From: Nyssa sinensis
Taxonomy: Eukaryota; Streptophyta; Magnoliopsida; Cornales; Nyssaceae
NCBI GenBank assembly: GCA_008638375.1
Contig: CM018043.1
Coordinates: 35,481,981 to 35,545,980, forward strand
Direction of reading: 5' to 3'
DNA: 64,000 bases
Below the pieces are notes generated by a model, which saw nothing but the letters and a program-made list of their open reading frames with translations, did no database searches and was not told the DNA's origin. A program made the translations under genes and the position numbers. Below, piece by piece: positions 12,261 to 24,065 of this stretch (positions are counted from its first letter, which is position 1; the number at the start of each line of letters is the position of its first letter).

Positions 12261-12605
12261 ATTGTTACAATTTATTTCTTATACTTAAAATAATTAATTA
12301 CTCTAAAAATTAATTATTTTCTTAAATGTATTATCTTGTACTAATCTTCGTATCCTCGTAATACGTGCCCAAATTCTCGTACTCGTATCAACAATCGGTA
12401 GTTGACGTGAAAATATAATTATCATCAAAATCGACATGTTGGTGATTGTAACGAAAGTGATGTACAGTCATCCTGACTTTTCAGGACACTTACTTAAAAG
12501 TTCGTGCGTCGGGGTCGACACCGACCTCGTTACTAAAGGCGTCGATTTCTAACTTTAACACATCAGCTTGATAGTCCCTAATTCGGGTCGGGGTATTACA
12601 CGGTT

Positions 12606-13250
12606 TATATAAGAATGTCCTATGTAGTAAGAACCCATTTCAAGAGGGAAAAAATTGTAACATTCTATTTACATGGTAAGTTGGGATGGGTGGAATTCAT
12701 AAACCAAGTTCGTGGACTGATTTATGTAAGAATGTCTTGTGTAGTAAGAACCCATTTCAGGAAGGGAAAAATCACTCGTAAGGTTGCATCATTCAAATTA
12801 GTATTTCCACAAGTTGCAAGTGACTTAAGATTACCCATTGCAAATGACTTAAGAATGAAATTGGAAACTAATATTTCCACAAATTACAAGATTACCCATT
12901 ACAGATGACTTAAGGATGAAATTAGAAAGTAGTATTTCCACAAATTGTAAGTGATTCTTTGTTACAACCTTATCCTTAAAAAACATGAAGTTGAAGGAAG
13001 TCTTATTTCAAATTAGTATTTTCCACAAGTTGCAAGTGATTTAAGATTATCCATTGTAAATGACTTAAAAGGATGAAATGGGAAACTAGTATTTCCACAA
13101 ATTGCAAGTTTACCCATTACAGATGACTTAAGGATGAAATTAGAAACTAGTATTTCCACAAATTGCAAGTGATTCTCTACTACAACCTTGTCTTTAAAAA
13201 ACATGAAGTTGAAGGAAGTCTTATTAGGAATAGGAATGTTATACACACTG
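12606..13250. repeat. Minisatellite with a duplicated three-unit higher-order repeat
   Basis: Two levels are visible. First, a roughly 110-bp unit (ATTCTATTT-CATGG...AAGAACCCATTTCA) occurs twice; A1 is inserted in the first copy, which begins near 8188. Second, units starting TAGTATTTCCACAA of about 71, 61 and 84 bp form a trimer at about 12797-13012 that is repeated at about 13013-13226. Confidence 0.75.
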
Positions 13251-16200
13251 GGATACATAAGAAATTCATATTAGTGATGAATCTCCAAACGAAGGTAAGT
13301 ACGAGAACCTAGTGGTACATGTTGGTATGTTAATAGATCATTAATTATAGGAAAGGCCGACCACCTTATTGTGTAACTTTAGAGCTAGGAAACGTTCTTA
13401 GTATTCCATAACACACCGACCCTGTTATCGATGAGTAAGTCACTAATTAAATATTAGAGACTTTAAGAGACAAAATAATAATTAAGAAAAATTAGATCAA
13501 GACAATAAAAGCTACAAAAAAATAATAAGATTTTGATTAATGAAATCGACATATTAAGAAAATAAAATTAATACAATAAGAAAAATGGAATTAAAGTGCA
13601 AAAGTCTAACTAAAGGCAAATAAAAAGAATAAAAAAGAAGAAAAGTAGGCCAAAAAGTGTTGGCCCAAGGAATTAAACCCAAGACCTAGTCCACCAATGG
13701 ACTTATGTCAAGTCAAAGCCCACTAAGCTACCTATAACGACCCGACCCCACATGGCATAATATTGTTCGCTTTGGGCTTTCGGCCTGCACTGCTTTGTTC
13801 CTGCCCCTTGCAGGGAAAAACGCATTGTACCATAGAGGCCCAGCATCTTTACTTATGAATAACTTCACCTTCCCTTCCCTAGGCGATTTGGGATGGGGCA
13901 ACATCTCCATCCACCCCTCATGCAGGCTCGACGTCCTCAGTCGAAGGGTCCTAGACGGGTATCATCGAAAGCACACTTTCTGGTTGGGGTTGGCTCTAAT
14001 ACTATCTGTAACGACTCGACCCCACATGGCACAATGTTGTTCGCTTTGGGCCTTCGGCCCGCACGGCTTTGTTCCTCCCCCTTGTAGGAGAAAATGCATT
14101 GTACCATCGAGGCCCAGCATCCTTACTTATGAATAACTTCACCTTCCCGCTTTGGGCCTTCGGCCCGCACGGCTTTGTTTCTTCCCCTTGTAGAGAAAAA
14201 TGCGTTATGTTAGAGTTACGTAGCGGACTGGGCCTCTACCCACAATATTGTCCTTTTTGGGCTGGATGAGGTGTCTTGTTCCACCATCCACTCTCAAGGC
14301 TTTGTTTCCCATATGAACGCGTTGTACCATAGAGGCCCAAGATCCTTACTTATGAATAACTTCACCTTCCCTTCCTCAGGTGATGTGGGATGGGCAACAC
14401 CTCCATCCACCCCCCACGCAGGCTCGACGTCCTTATCGAAGGGTCCTAGTCGGGTATCACCGAAAGCACACTTTCCGGCTAGGGTTGGCTCTGATGCCAT
14501 CTGTAACGACCCGACCCGATCCCACATGGCACAATATTGTTCACTTTGGGCCTTCGGCCTGCACTACTTTGTTCCTCCCCCTTACAGGGGAAAATACGTT
14601 GTACCATAGAGGCCCAACATCCTTATTTATGAATAACTTCACCTTCCCTTCCCCAGGCAATGTGGGATGGGCAACACCTATAGACCCGACCCCACATGGC
14701 ACAATATTGTCCGTTTTGGGCCTTCGACCAGCACGGCTTTGTTCCTTCCCCTTGCAAGGGAAAACGCGTTTGTGTTAAAGTTACGCAACGGACTAGGCCT
14801 CTGCCTACAATATTGTCCTTTTTGGGCTAGACAAGGTGTCTTGTTCCTCTATCCACCCTCAAGGCTTTGTTTCCTACAGGAACGCGTTGTACCATAGAGG
14901 CCCAGCATCCTTACTTATGAATAACTTCACCTTCCATTCCCCAAGTATTGTGGGTGTCACGACCCGAAACCCACCCTCTACGGATTTCGCATCGCGACCG
15001 CCATCCTCAGGCCCGAGGACCCTTGGGCGAAGGCTCGCATCTGCAGCGGTATCGAATAGATGTGTTTCAAGTGGTTGCGGAAGCGTGAAAATTTTTTTTT
15101 CTTTTCTTTCTTATTTAAAATTTGCACATCCGTCCGGTACTGCCGCTCTTCACATTTCGGTATACATGTATAAGCATACATTCAGAGCATATCTAAAAAC
15201 TTAAAGACTTTATAATATTACATATCATTGCCCTGAGGGCTTAATACATATTTTGTACTGTTTACTACTACAGGAGTTCGTACTAAAAATTCACATGGCT
15301 TCATAAGGAAACTACTTAAGTACAACTTCCCAAAATGGCAGATCCATCGTCTTCGACTTCAAATCAAAAACTTGCCTTTTTGCCATTTACCTGAAAGGGG
15401 GATCCGAACAAAGTCCGGGTAAGCTAATCTAAGCTTGTGAGTAATTCCTGCATTCGTCATGGGGTTTTCAACTGGTAGTGGTTTATCACTTGAGAGTTTA
15501 TAAAATACTCACTACCAATTGTTCGTACAATTTAGAACACAGGATATATGCATTCTCAAAACGGATGGCTTGAAACATTTAAAGTATTCAAGCTATACTT
15601 ATACTTATGAACTTCAAAACATATAACATAACATGTCATCCTTAAATAGAGTATATAAAACTCGAAACATATGCATTTCATAAAACGGATAGCTTTGAAA
15701 CAATTAAAGTGTTCAAGCTAAACTCGTACTTCGTTAATAAAGTATATAAACTTTAAAACACATAAATATGTATTTTGAAAATGAGGGTAAAACCTGCTTT
15801 CATTTTCAAAATCACTTGTCATCTTTTCTCTTTAATTAGGTGAAATCTGTTCCGAACCAGACTCCCGTTTTACTGCAATGCTACAATGGAGATATCTCAT
15901 TTGCCTGGGGGATTAGATCCTTCTACCGGGCATTTCTTCGTATCATAGTTGAATCCCGAAGGATTTCAACGTCACATGTGGTGGTACTTAGTACCGTTTA
16001 TCTTGTAAAACATTTATCACATAACTTCTTCAATAGATACATTCATGAGTATTTAAAACATGAAATGTATAATTTCTACAATAGAACTTCAAATACATGT
16101 GATAATCAAATTCAGAATATTTAAAGAGATTTGCATTTGATTTAGACATGCTAAATATTTTTAAGAAAAGAGCTGAATATAAAACATTCATCAAGCATGT

Positions 16201-17228
16201 CGTAACAGAATAATTTAAAAGAACGGAATCATATAAAGACTGAATTTGATATTCAAAGGCTGCAATAACTTGAACTTAAAACTTCTTCAAATATATGGAG
16301 TTAAATCTCCAGTTTAAATGCAGGGTTACTCACCTCGGTCCTTTAGGGTTAGTGCTAAAGTGCGCTTTCCCACTTCCTCCGTAATTCCTAAAAACAATTC
16401 ATAAACAGTCTCATTAACTTCACATTCACTACAATATCATCTATCGATGTTTCTTAACTTATGCTTCAATCGTATTTCATCCTAACCGATTTAACTCATA
16501 CTACTAACCAACAACACAATTTATTATGTTAGAATTTTAATTCATTTCAACCTATACTCTTCTGATAACTTCATTAACTTTAATTTAAAGTTATTTACTT
16601 CACATGTTAACGCGTCGTGTCTTCTCGTACTTTATTTCCTCGTAACTTGCCTTAGTTTAATATTTCGGCAATACTTTAATTTATAGTCATCTGACAGATG
16701 CTATTCATCAAATTTTATGTCTTTTTATTTTAGACACTTCTTTTGGTCGAATAGACTCTATTATTGAGTCCATAACGTCAAAGAAAGTCAATTTAGGCTT
16801 TCTTAGAATTTAATTCGGCTCAGGACATGTTAGGGGCAATTTGATAATTTATACCTTAACGTGTCTAAATTTTTCGGAGTCCCGTCTCATGAAACAGACC
16901 CCACCATTAGATTCAGAATGTTTGAAATAGTTAAAATCCACTATTTATTTGTTTAAGTTGGACCTCGTTTGACTCGTTTATGGAGCAGGGGCAATTTGGT
17001 CATTTTGACATTTTTACGGGTCTTAAATTTTTCGGGACCTCATCTCATGTCGTGGACCTCACCAATGGACTCAGGAGGCCTGAGATAGTAGAAACACATA
17101 TATAACTTGTCAAGTTTGGGCTTCGGGCCATTTTGGAGTATTTAATTTAATTAATTAATTTTAATTAAATTAAATTCGTAATGTATAGTATATATATATT
17201 TTGGGTGCAAACATGAACGGTCGAATAG

Positions 17229-17310
17229 GGTGGCACGCTGGCCAGCGTGCCACCTCTCTCTCCAATAGAAACCACGTTTGAATCCTGTAAGGTGCAAAAT
17301 GCACCTTTTA
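17229..17310 (+). repeat. tRNA-like cassette alpha with 26-bp palindrome (A2)
   Basis: Perfect palindrome at 17229-17254, arm GGTGGCACGCTGG. It differs from A1 only at one pair (A-T there, G-C here), so pairing is kept. A B-box-like GTTTGAATCCT follows near 17276. Confidence 0.55.
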
Positions 17311-17374
17311 ATTTATTTTGATTTTATTATATATAATATATATACAGTTGGATCCCACATATGGCATACGCGTG

Positions 17375-17445
17375 TACGCGTGGCCGAGTGGTAAGGGAGG
17401 TTGGCTTGGCGCGTGAGGTCAGGGGTTCGAAACCCCGGAACAGCA
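17375..17445 (+). repeat. tRNA-like cassette beta (A2)
   Basis: TGGCCGAGTGGTAAGG (17381-17396) matches a tRNA-Ser/Leu style A box. GGGGTTCGAAACCCC (17422-17436) contains a consensus-like B box inside a palindrome. No full cloverleaf. Confidence 0.6.
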
Positions 17446-19501
17446 AATTTTCCTTCCTTCTTTTAAAACTTAAACGGTGTTGCATATATACGCGCATTAG
17501 GCCCAAAACGACGCCGTCGTTTTAATTCGGTGGCAGCTTTAAACGCTGCCACATGTCCCGAGTCCACCCACCGTTTTTAACGGTTTGCGAGTCGACTCAG
17601 TGTCGTCTCTTTCACCTTCAACCCACTGTAACCCTAATTTCGAATTTTAAAAGCTTCAATTTCGTGCGTTTTGGTTCAATGATTCCTCTCTATTTTTGAT
17701 CCAAAACATCCCTAAGGTGTTAAGGACTGGTTCGGCATTCATTTTAGGTTTTAAAATGAATTCATGTGTTCGGTTTAGGATTCGATAATTTAAACCTGTA
17801 ACCTGCTTGTTCATGCTCGTTTTCTTAACCAAATCTCATGAGGTTTGCTGCGTCGTGGTCCACTTTCCATCAGGTCTCATTCCCCATTTCTTAAATCTAG
17901 TTTAGATGTGAGTTTGTGAGGTTGGGTCTTGAGACCCGAACCTGTAATTTGATTTTTGAAGGGATTTCTTTGGGATTTTTGATCGCGTATTACGGTTTTT
18001 GGGATGCTCGTGAGGTCTACTTGAAGTCTTGCTAAACCAAATTGGGTTTAGAATAAGTCGGTTCAGACCTGCTTCAAGCAAGGTCTTCAATGGCTGCCTT
18101 GTGTACGGCTGATGTTCCTAAGGTGTTTTAGGTTGAAATTTTCATGCTTATCATTGTTTAAACATGCTTTAAACATTATATACACTAAATCAAAGCTTAA
18201 AATAGTTCATACATACAGAAATTCTAGAGAGAGAAATTTAAGTGTTTTTGTGGGTTTACCTTGTTCCAAACTGTTTCTCTCCCCTTTGCTCCTTGCTTCC
18301 CACTTCTGAACGTCCTAGAATCTCCTTCAACCTCTCCCTCACTCTCGGATGTCTCAAGAGTGTGTGTATACAATATGTATGTTTGTATATATGTATTTTT
18401 TTAACCATGCACCATCATTTGTACTTCCTGATTTTGCCCCACCAAATGGTTTTCCTCTTGCTTGTTGCAGTATCCAAAAAGGGGTGTCCTCCTACTGTTT
18501 GGGGCAGGCCATGTTGGCCGGTTGTGTGTGTGTGTGGGTTTTGTTTTACATATATATATATATTTTACTTACACACATGGAGACCCACACACAATACTCT
18601 TATAACCCTTGGATATTAGCATGTCTTCATATCATATATATAAATATATAAATTCACACACACACATATTTTAACATACATTCATCCATGCACACATGTA
18701 TACACACTTGGTCACATGTATATACAATATGCCTTAAATGTGTGTATTTGTGTGTCTTAATATTTAATTATAACTAATAATTAATTAATTATTTTAAATT
18801 AATTAATTCTTCTCAATAATTTTTCATAACCTCGAATTGTGTGCCCTATGACCCGGTATTTTTGGGTCGGGGTATTATAGTGGGATAGGCAACACCTCCA
18901 TCCACCCCCCACGTAGGCTCGACGTCCTTGTCGAAGGGTCCTAGTCGGGTATCACCGAAAGCATACTTTTCGGTTGGGGTTGGCTCTAATACCATTTGTA
19001 ACGACCCGACCCCACATGGCACAATATTGTCCGTTTTAGGCCTTCGGCCCGCACGGCTTTGTTCCTCCCCCTTATAGGGAAAAACGCGTTGTACTATAGA
19101 GGCCCAACATCCTTACTTATGAACGACTTCACTTTCCCTTCCTTAGGCGATGTGGGATGGGCAACACCTCTATCTACCCCCACGCAAACTCGACGTCCTC
19201 GTCGAAGGGTCCTAGTCGGGTATCACCGAAAGCATACTTTCTAGTTGGGGTTGGCTCTAATACCATCTGTAACGACCCGACCCCACGTGGCACAATATTG
19301 TCTGCTTTAGGCCTTTGGCCCGCATGGTTTTGTTCCTCCCCCTTATAGGGGAAAACGCGTTGTGTCAGAGTTATGCAGCAGACTGGGCCTCTGCCCATAA
19401 TATTGTCTTCTTTGGGCCGGACAAGGTGTCTTGTTCCTCCATCCACCCTCAAGGCTTTTTTTCCCACAGGAACGTGTTGTACCATAGAGGCTGTAATGAC
19501 A

Positions 19502-19572
19502 TGGAAATTTTTTTTTTTTTTATTATTATTACTTGTTTTTATTATTATCATTATTATTATTATTATTATTGA
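19502..19572. repeat. Poly-T and TTA microsatellites
   Basis: A T run (about 19507-19520) is followed by ATT repeats to about 19570, just inside the left end of R. Confidence 0.7.
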
Positions 19573-19784
19573 TATTAAAATGTGTATTATTATTATTAAA
19601 ATGCATGGTGTATGTATGTGTAGCATGTATACGTGTATGGAATCTTATATGTATGTGAACATGTATGGAATGATGTATGTGAATGTGTATGTGGATATGC
19701 ATATGTATATATATATATATATCAGATCTGGTTGGGGTGTGTGTGTGTGTCTAGTGTATGTGTGATAAGTGATATATATATAGG

Positions 19785-19824
19785 TGTATATATAGGGCAG
19801 CTTTGCATTTAATGCAAAGCTGCC
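19785..19824 (+). promoter_or_regulatory. TATA motif followed by a perfect 29-nt palindrome in R
   Basis: GTATATATAG (19786-19795) is followed at once by a palindrome at 19796-19824: arm GGCAGCTTTGCATT, one central T, then the complementary arm. A purine-rich leader follows, then AG|GTAAGT near 20068-20073. This looks like a Pol II start region reading rightwards. Promoter function is inferred. Confidence 0.4.
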
Positions 19825-20582
19825 TTGGAGAGAAAAGAAAGGTGGCTGAGCAGAGGGAAATAAGTCAAGAAAAGGGGCTGTGCAGGGGGAGACGTGTGGG
19901 AGTGGGTGTGTTGTGTATATGTGTGGTCTCGGTTGGGAGAAGAGAAGGAAAGAAAAGCAGAAAGCGAGAGAGAGGACTGTGAGAACGGAGAGAGAGAGCT
20001 AGTGAGATGCACCAAGGAGGAAGAAGGAGAAGAGAGAGACTGCAACAAGAGAAATTCTGAAAAATAGGTAAGTGGGTTTAGTTTCTGTTTTAAAGTTTTT
20101 GAGTTGTTTAATTGATTTGATTTTAGGGTATTATAGAGCATGAAATGAGGTAAATAATGCAAAAAGAATGAGTTAAAATGGTTGAAAGATGAGGGAGAAA
20201 TGGGGAGTTGCAGGTCTCGGTTATAAGAAATGGGTCTTGATATTTTATGTGTGGAACTTGGTTTAAATGGGAGTAAAATAACCCTCTTAGGTGCAGAAAA
20301 CAAAAGGAAATTGTTTGGGCCAAAAACAGTAAAAGAATAAGCATAGAAACAGAAAAGAAAAGTTGGCCGGAGATTCGGCCATGGACCTTTGAGCCCTATT
20401 TCGTGATGATTTATTGGTCCAAACCAAAAACGAAGGGTGGGAATGAAACCTACATGAAAAACTCTAGAAAACGGCGTTTTTAAAACCGTGAAAAGTCACC
20501 GGAAAAATCTCGCCGCCGCCGAAGAAGGCGCCGGAACCCTACTGCTGCATCGCCGAAAAAACGGGGAAGAAGGGGGGTGACC

Positions 20583-20624
20583 GGGTCAGGTCTGGGTCCG
20601 GTTCGGGTTCGGGTCGGGCTTGGG
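20583..20624 (+). other. G-quadruplex-capable G3 repeats in R
   Basis: Six GGG tracts lie at 20583, 20594, 20605, 20611, 20616 and 20622. The last four have loops of 3, 2 and 3 nt. GGGTC-rich sequence recurs at a similar place in other copies (about 32867-32925, 38936-38990, 46012-46060). Confidence 0.5.
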
Positions 20625-22869
20625 CCGAACCGCCCCTACCACGTGTCACCCTGATGTTTTAAATTAAAATGGGTTAGGGGTTGTTTGGTTCCAGGGTTAT
20701 AAAATTAAAATTGGAATTTAATTGGGCAACAGGGATATCTTATCCCTGTTTTGGATTAGCCACTGTTTGGCTATCCGAATTAAGGATAAGAGATTTGGGA
20801 ATTTCAATTTAACCCCTAGATTTTTAGAAATTGACTTTAACCTCAAAACTTTTTGAAATTTCACTTTGACCCTTGAACTTTAGGAAAATTATGATCTGAC
20901 CCTCCTGAATAAAAAGTTAATAAAATATTAATTAAATTAATTAATTAATTAGTTAATTAAATTAATTAAATTATTTAAATATTTTAAAATGATCTGGAGT
21001 CCAAATGGGACAAGTCATTAGTGTATTTTGACTATCTCGACCATTCTGAGACCAATGGTGAGGTCCGTTTTACAAGACGGGGTCCCAAAAAATAAAAGAC
21101 CCGTAGTGACCTTTAAAATTACCAAAATGCCCCTGAATTGAAGTACAGTCAAACGAACTCCGAATTAAGTAAACAAATAGTGAAACTTTATTATCTTGAG
21201 CATTCCGAACTCAACCGTGGAGTCCAATTTGTGAAAAGAGGTCACAAAATGTAAGGACCCATGAAAAGTGCAAAATGACTATGTTGCTTTTTGAACCCAG
21301 ATGTCCGAATTGAGTTCTACGAAAACCTAAACTTATTTTCTTCGACGTCCTAGACTCAATGGAAGAGTTTAATTTAGCAGAATAAAAACCTATGAATTAA
21401 AAGACATAAAATTTGATGAATAGCATAAATTCAAATGACAATAGACTGAGTTGTAATTTATGCTCTTAGGAACACTGACAGGACAGGAGAGGGCGATCTG
21501 ACTTCTTGCATTTTCATTAACCAGTTCAGTTACATATCGTGCACGATCTTCTAGGGTTGAGACCAACCCGTCAGGTATGGTGTTTTGCTAATGTTAGAAA
21601 TGAAGTTAGGTTAGGAATGTTCTGTGAATGACTGGAATGACTTATGTGTTTATTTGGAATGTGTTTACTTGATGATTTGGAGTTGGTTGTTCACATGCTT
21701 ACATGTTACTTGTACTTTATGAAAATTTAGTGAATGATGAACGTGAATCATGACATGTGTTTAAGTTGATTATATGAGATATGCTTGCATGTGGAATCAG
21801 CTGGTGATTTATGTATTATTGTCTCGAGCATGCTATATTGTGGAAACCATGTTTCATTGAGATTGCATTGGCATATTGGCATATGATGAATCCTTTGAAA
21901 ACATGGCGTGGGTTGAGCACGTGGTGCTTTGCATTATGAGGGTGTAGATCCTGTGGTGAAAAACCCAAAATTGGCCATTGCATTAGTACTCCGTGCCATC
22001 GGGGAGTACCCGTAAACGAGACATGGGTGTGGCATAGAGTTGTGCATGGGTGCATCATACATACCATTCATATATTACTGCGATGCTTTGAATGTCATTT
22101 AGATATAAATGTACACTTTGCACATGCCACGCCTTAGCTTTATTTCTTGCATTAGCACTTCATCATACCAGCAGTTGAGCTGACCCATTCGTGGGCAACA
22201 TTTTTCAGATGAGGATGCTCCAGCCACTTGAGACTCTATGATACCCTGATAGGGTGAAGCACTTGGTATATTTTGGTCCATGGGACTTATATTTTGTAAT
22301 GTAAGGGCTTAAGCCGGAATGACCATGAACAATGCAATTGTGAGATGTACTTTATGTTATTTTATGTATTGATGGGAATGGATGTTTGTTTAGTGGATTT
22401 ATTCACGTTTGTCCTTTTATTTATTTTATTTTCTGTCTCGTCAGTCGCGCCTCGGGTTTGTAGAAATTCGGGGCGTGACAGAGGCCCAGCACCCCTACTT
22501 ATAAATAACTTCACCTTCCCCTCCCTAGGCAATGTGGGATGGGCAACACCTCCATCCACCCCTTACACAAGCTCGACGTCCTCGTTGAAAGGTCCTAGTC
22601 GGGTATTACTGAAAGCATACTTTCTAACTGGGGTTGGCTCTGATACCATCTGTAACGACCCGACCCCACATGGCATAATATTGTCCGCTTTGGGCCTTCG
22701 GCCCGCACGACTTTGTTCCTCCTCCTTGTAGGGAAAAACGAGTTGTACTATAGAGGCCCAACATCCTTACTTATGAATAACTTCACCTTACCTTCCCCAG
22801 GCGATGTAGAATGGGCAACACCTTCATCCACCCCCCACGTAAGCTCGATGTCCTCGTCGAAGGGTCCTA

Positions 22870-23439
22870 GTCGGGTATCATCGAAAGCACACTTTCCGGT
22901 TGGGGTTGGCTCTGATATCATCTATAATGACCCAACCCCATATGGCACAAGGTGTTGCCCATCCCACATCGTTTGGGGAAGGGAAGGTGATGTTATTCAT
23001 AAGTAAGGATGTTGGGCCTCTATGGTACAACGCATTTTCCCCTACAAGGGGGAGGAACAAAGCCGTGCGGGCTGAAGGCCCAAAGGGGACAATATTGTGC
23101 CATGTGGGGTCGGGTCCTTACACTACCAACACACATGTGCTATAGTAGCCAAAAGTCGGGTATCATCGAAAGCACACTTTCCGGTTGGGGTTGGCTCTGA
23201 TATCATCTATAATGACCCAACCCCATATGGCACAAGGTGTTGCCCATCCCCCATCATCTGGGGAAGGGAAGGTGATGTTATTCATAAGTAAGGATGTTAG
23301 GCCTCTATGGTACAACGCATTTTCCCCTACAAGGGGGAGGAACAAAGCCGTGCGGGCTGAAGGCCCAAAGGGGACAATATTGTGCCATGTGGGGTTGGGT
23401 CCTTACACTACCAACACACATGTGCTATAGTAGCCAAAA
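22870..23439. repeat. 285-bp tandem duplication at the right edge of the TRIM complex
   Basis: 22870-23154 is repeated at 23155-23439 with few differences. Each copy contains the minus-strand TRIM internal segment and PBS, a truncated minus LTR end, an inverted plus-strand LTR, and 32 bp of flanking element X including the TSD CTACC. The duplication therefore happened after insertion. Confidence 0.85.
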
Positions 23440-23747
23440 GAAAATCACATAAGATGGAATTAGGTGGGGAAAATGCTGAAACAATGAGGGGTCATCACCC
23501 CATTACACCATTTTCACAACCAATTGAATTTCATGCAAATCCCTTATGATGGTACACAAGTCTTAAGAGTGTAATGAACTTAAATTAGACCTTGCGTGAA
23601 GAAGTCTGCAAGTATTCATCAGACCTTGTGTGTGTGTGCAGCTAGAGAGAAATAGAGAAAGAAAGAAGAAGAAGAAGAAAAAGATGAGGGCTTTGCATGC
23701 AAGCCCTGAACAAGACACAAGGAGCTTAGAAGCTTATAACCAAACCT

Positions 23748-23767
23748 AGAGAGAGAGAGAGAGAGGG
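23748..23767. repeat. GA microsatellite
   Basis: AG repeats in element X at the family's GA/CT-rich leader position. Confidence 0.7.
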
Positions 23768-24065
23768 AACTCACTATGAAGGTAAAAACCCTAAAACCCA
23801 AACTTTCTCTCTCTAAGAAAATACTATCGCTACGTACTGTTTAATGAAAAAGAAGTACATGCATTGTCACGACCCAAAACCCATCTTGTGCGGATTAGGG
23901 AACCGTGATCGTGGAATTTCTTCCTAAAACCAAATATGTTCCTTCCATTCATCACATCAAATTCAATCATTACAGTAGAAGCAATTACACATCTTACTAT
24001 GATCTTTAGAGTATCTATAATTGCCTAGATTTTTTTTTTGAAAAATACATTACATTCATCATCAT

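Larger units (their letters stand above)
8251..12600 (+). mobile_element. Solo-LTR-like element A1 (4350 bp)
   Basis: Begins TGTCACGACCCGAAACCC, ends GGGTCGGGGTATTACA, and is flanked by a perfect 5-bp TSD CGGTT (8246-8250 and 12601-12605). TG...CA ends and a 5-bp TSD are the mark of retroviral-type integrase. No second LTR and no polyprotein are inside, so a solo LTR is the simplest reading; a long non-autonomous element is the alternative. It aligns with the copy at 14955-18879 for most of its length. It carries two tRNA-like cassettes, an exon-like insert (9776-10060), a CT-rich block and GT and AT microsatellites near 11690-12190. Strand is given as the orientation with TGTCACG at left; the true sense strand is uncertain. 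Confidence 0.8.
14955..18879 (+). mobile_element. Solo-LTR-like element A2 (3925 bp)
   Basis: Starts TGTCACGACCCGAAACCC and ends GGGTCGGGGTATTATA. Perfect 5-bp TSD GTGGG (14950-14954; 18880-18884), lying inside a TRIM LTR whose sequence resumes correctly after it. Closest relative in the window is A1: shared blocks include the GTTTTCAACTGGTAGTGG segment (about 15467), both tRNA-like cassettes and the TTCTAGAGAGAGAAA block (about 18223). It lacks the exon-like insert of A1. No protein gene. Confidence 0.8.
19492..22480 (-). mobile_element. Solo-LTR-like element R (2989 bp), related subfamily
   Basis: Left end TGTAATGACATGG and right end AATTCGGGGCGTGACA, with perfect TSD GAGGC (19487-19491; 22481-22485) inside a TRIM LTR that reads through once R is removed. 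Its interior matches the family layout: GA-rich leader, GGTAAGT, and a GGGTC-rich block. The LTR-start sequence TGTCACGCCCCGAATTT differs from A1-A6, marking a separate subfamily. No protein gene. Confidence 0.75.
13733..23407. mobile_element. TRIM multi-LTR complex with two nested insertions
   Basis: The unit is a TRIM: a short LTR (about 170 bp) starting TGTTGCCCATCCCACATC and ending GGTCGGGTCGTTACA, and a roughly 102-bp internal segment. The internal segment has a primer-binding site TGGTATCAGAGCC (initiator tRNA-Met type) two bases from the LTR and a purine tract GGGGGGTGGATGGAGG. Seven complete LTR copies lie on the minus strand: 13733-13903, 14007-14399, 14502-14676, 14681-18894 (split), 18997-19166, 19268-22548 (split) and 22651-22820. 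Plus-strand LTRs lie at 22953-23122 and 23238-23407. The complex is bounded by a perfect TSD CTACC (13728-13732; 23408-23412, also 23123-23127). It encodes no protein. Confidence 0.8.

Noticed and set aside
8251..12600. Helitron or DNA transposon for family A
   Set aside because: Perfect 5-bp TSDs and TG...CA ends fit retroviral-type integration, not Helitrons (no TSD) or the common DNA transposon superfamilies.
13795..15204. Open frames of 60-130 codons in the TRIM array
   Set aside because: They recur in every copy in shifting frames and have no protein-like conservation; TRIMs are non-coding.
10858..17436. Functional tRNA genes
   Set aside because: A and B boxes are recognisable but acceptor and anticodon arms do not pair; called tRNA-like only.
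13733..23407. Cassandra-type TRIM (5S rRNA-bearing)
   Set aside because: The initiator-Met PBS fits, but no 5S rRNA sequence is present in the LTRs.
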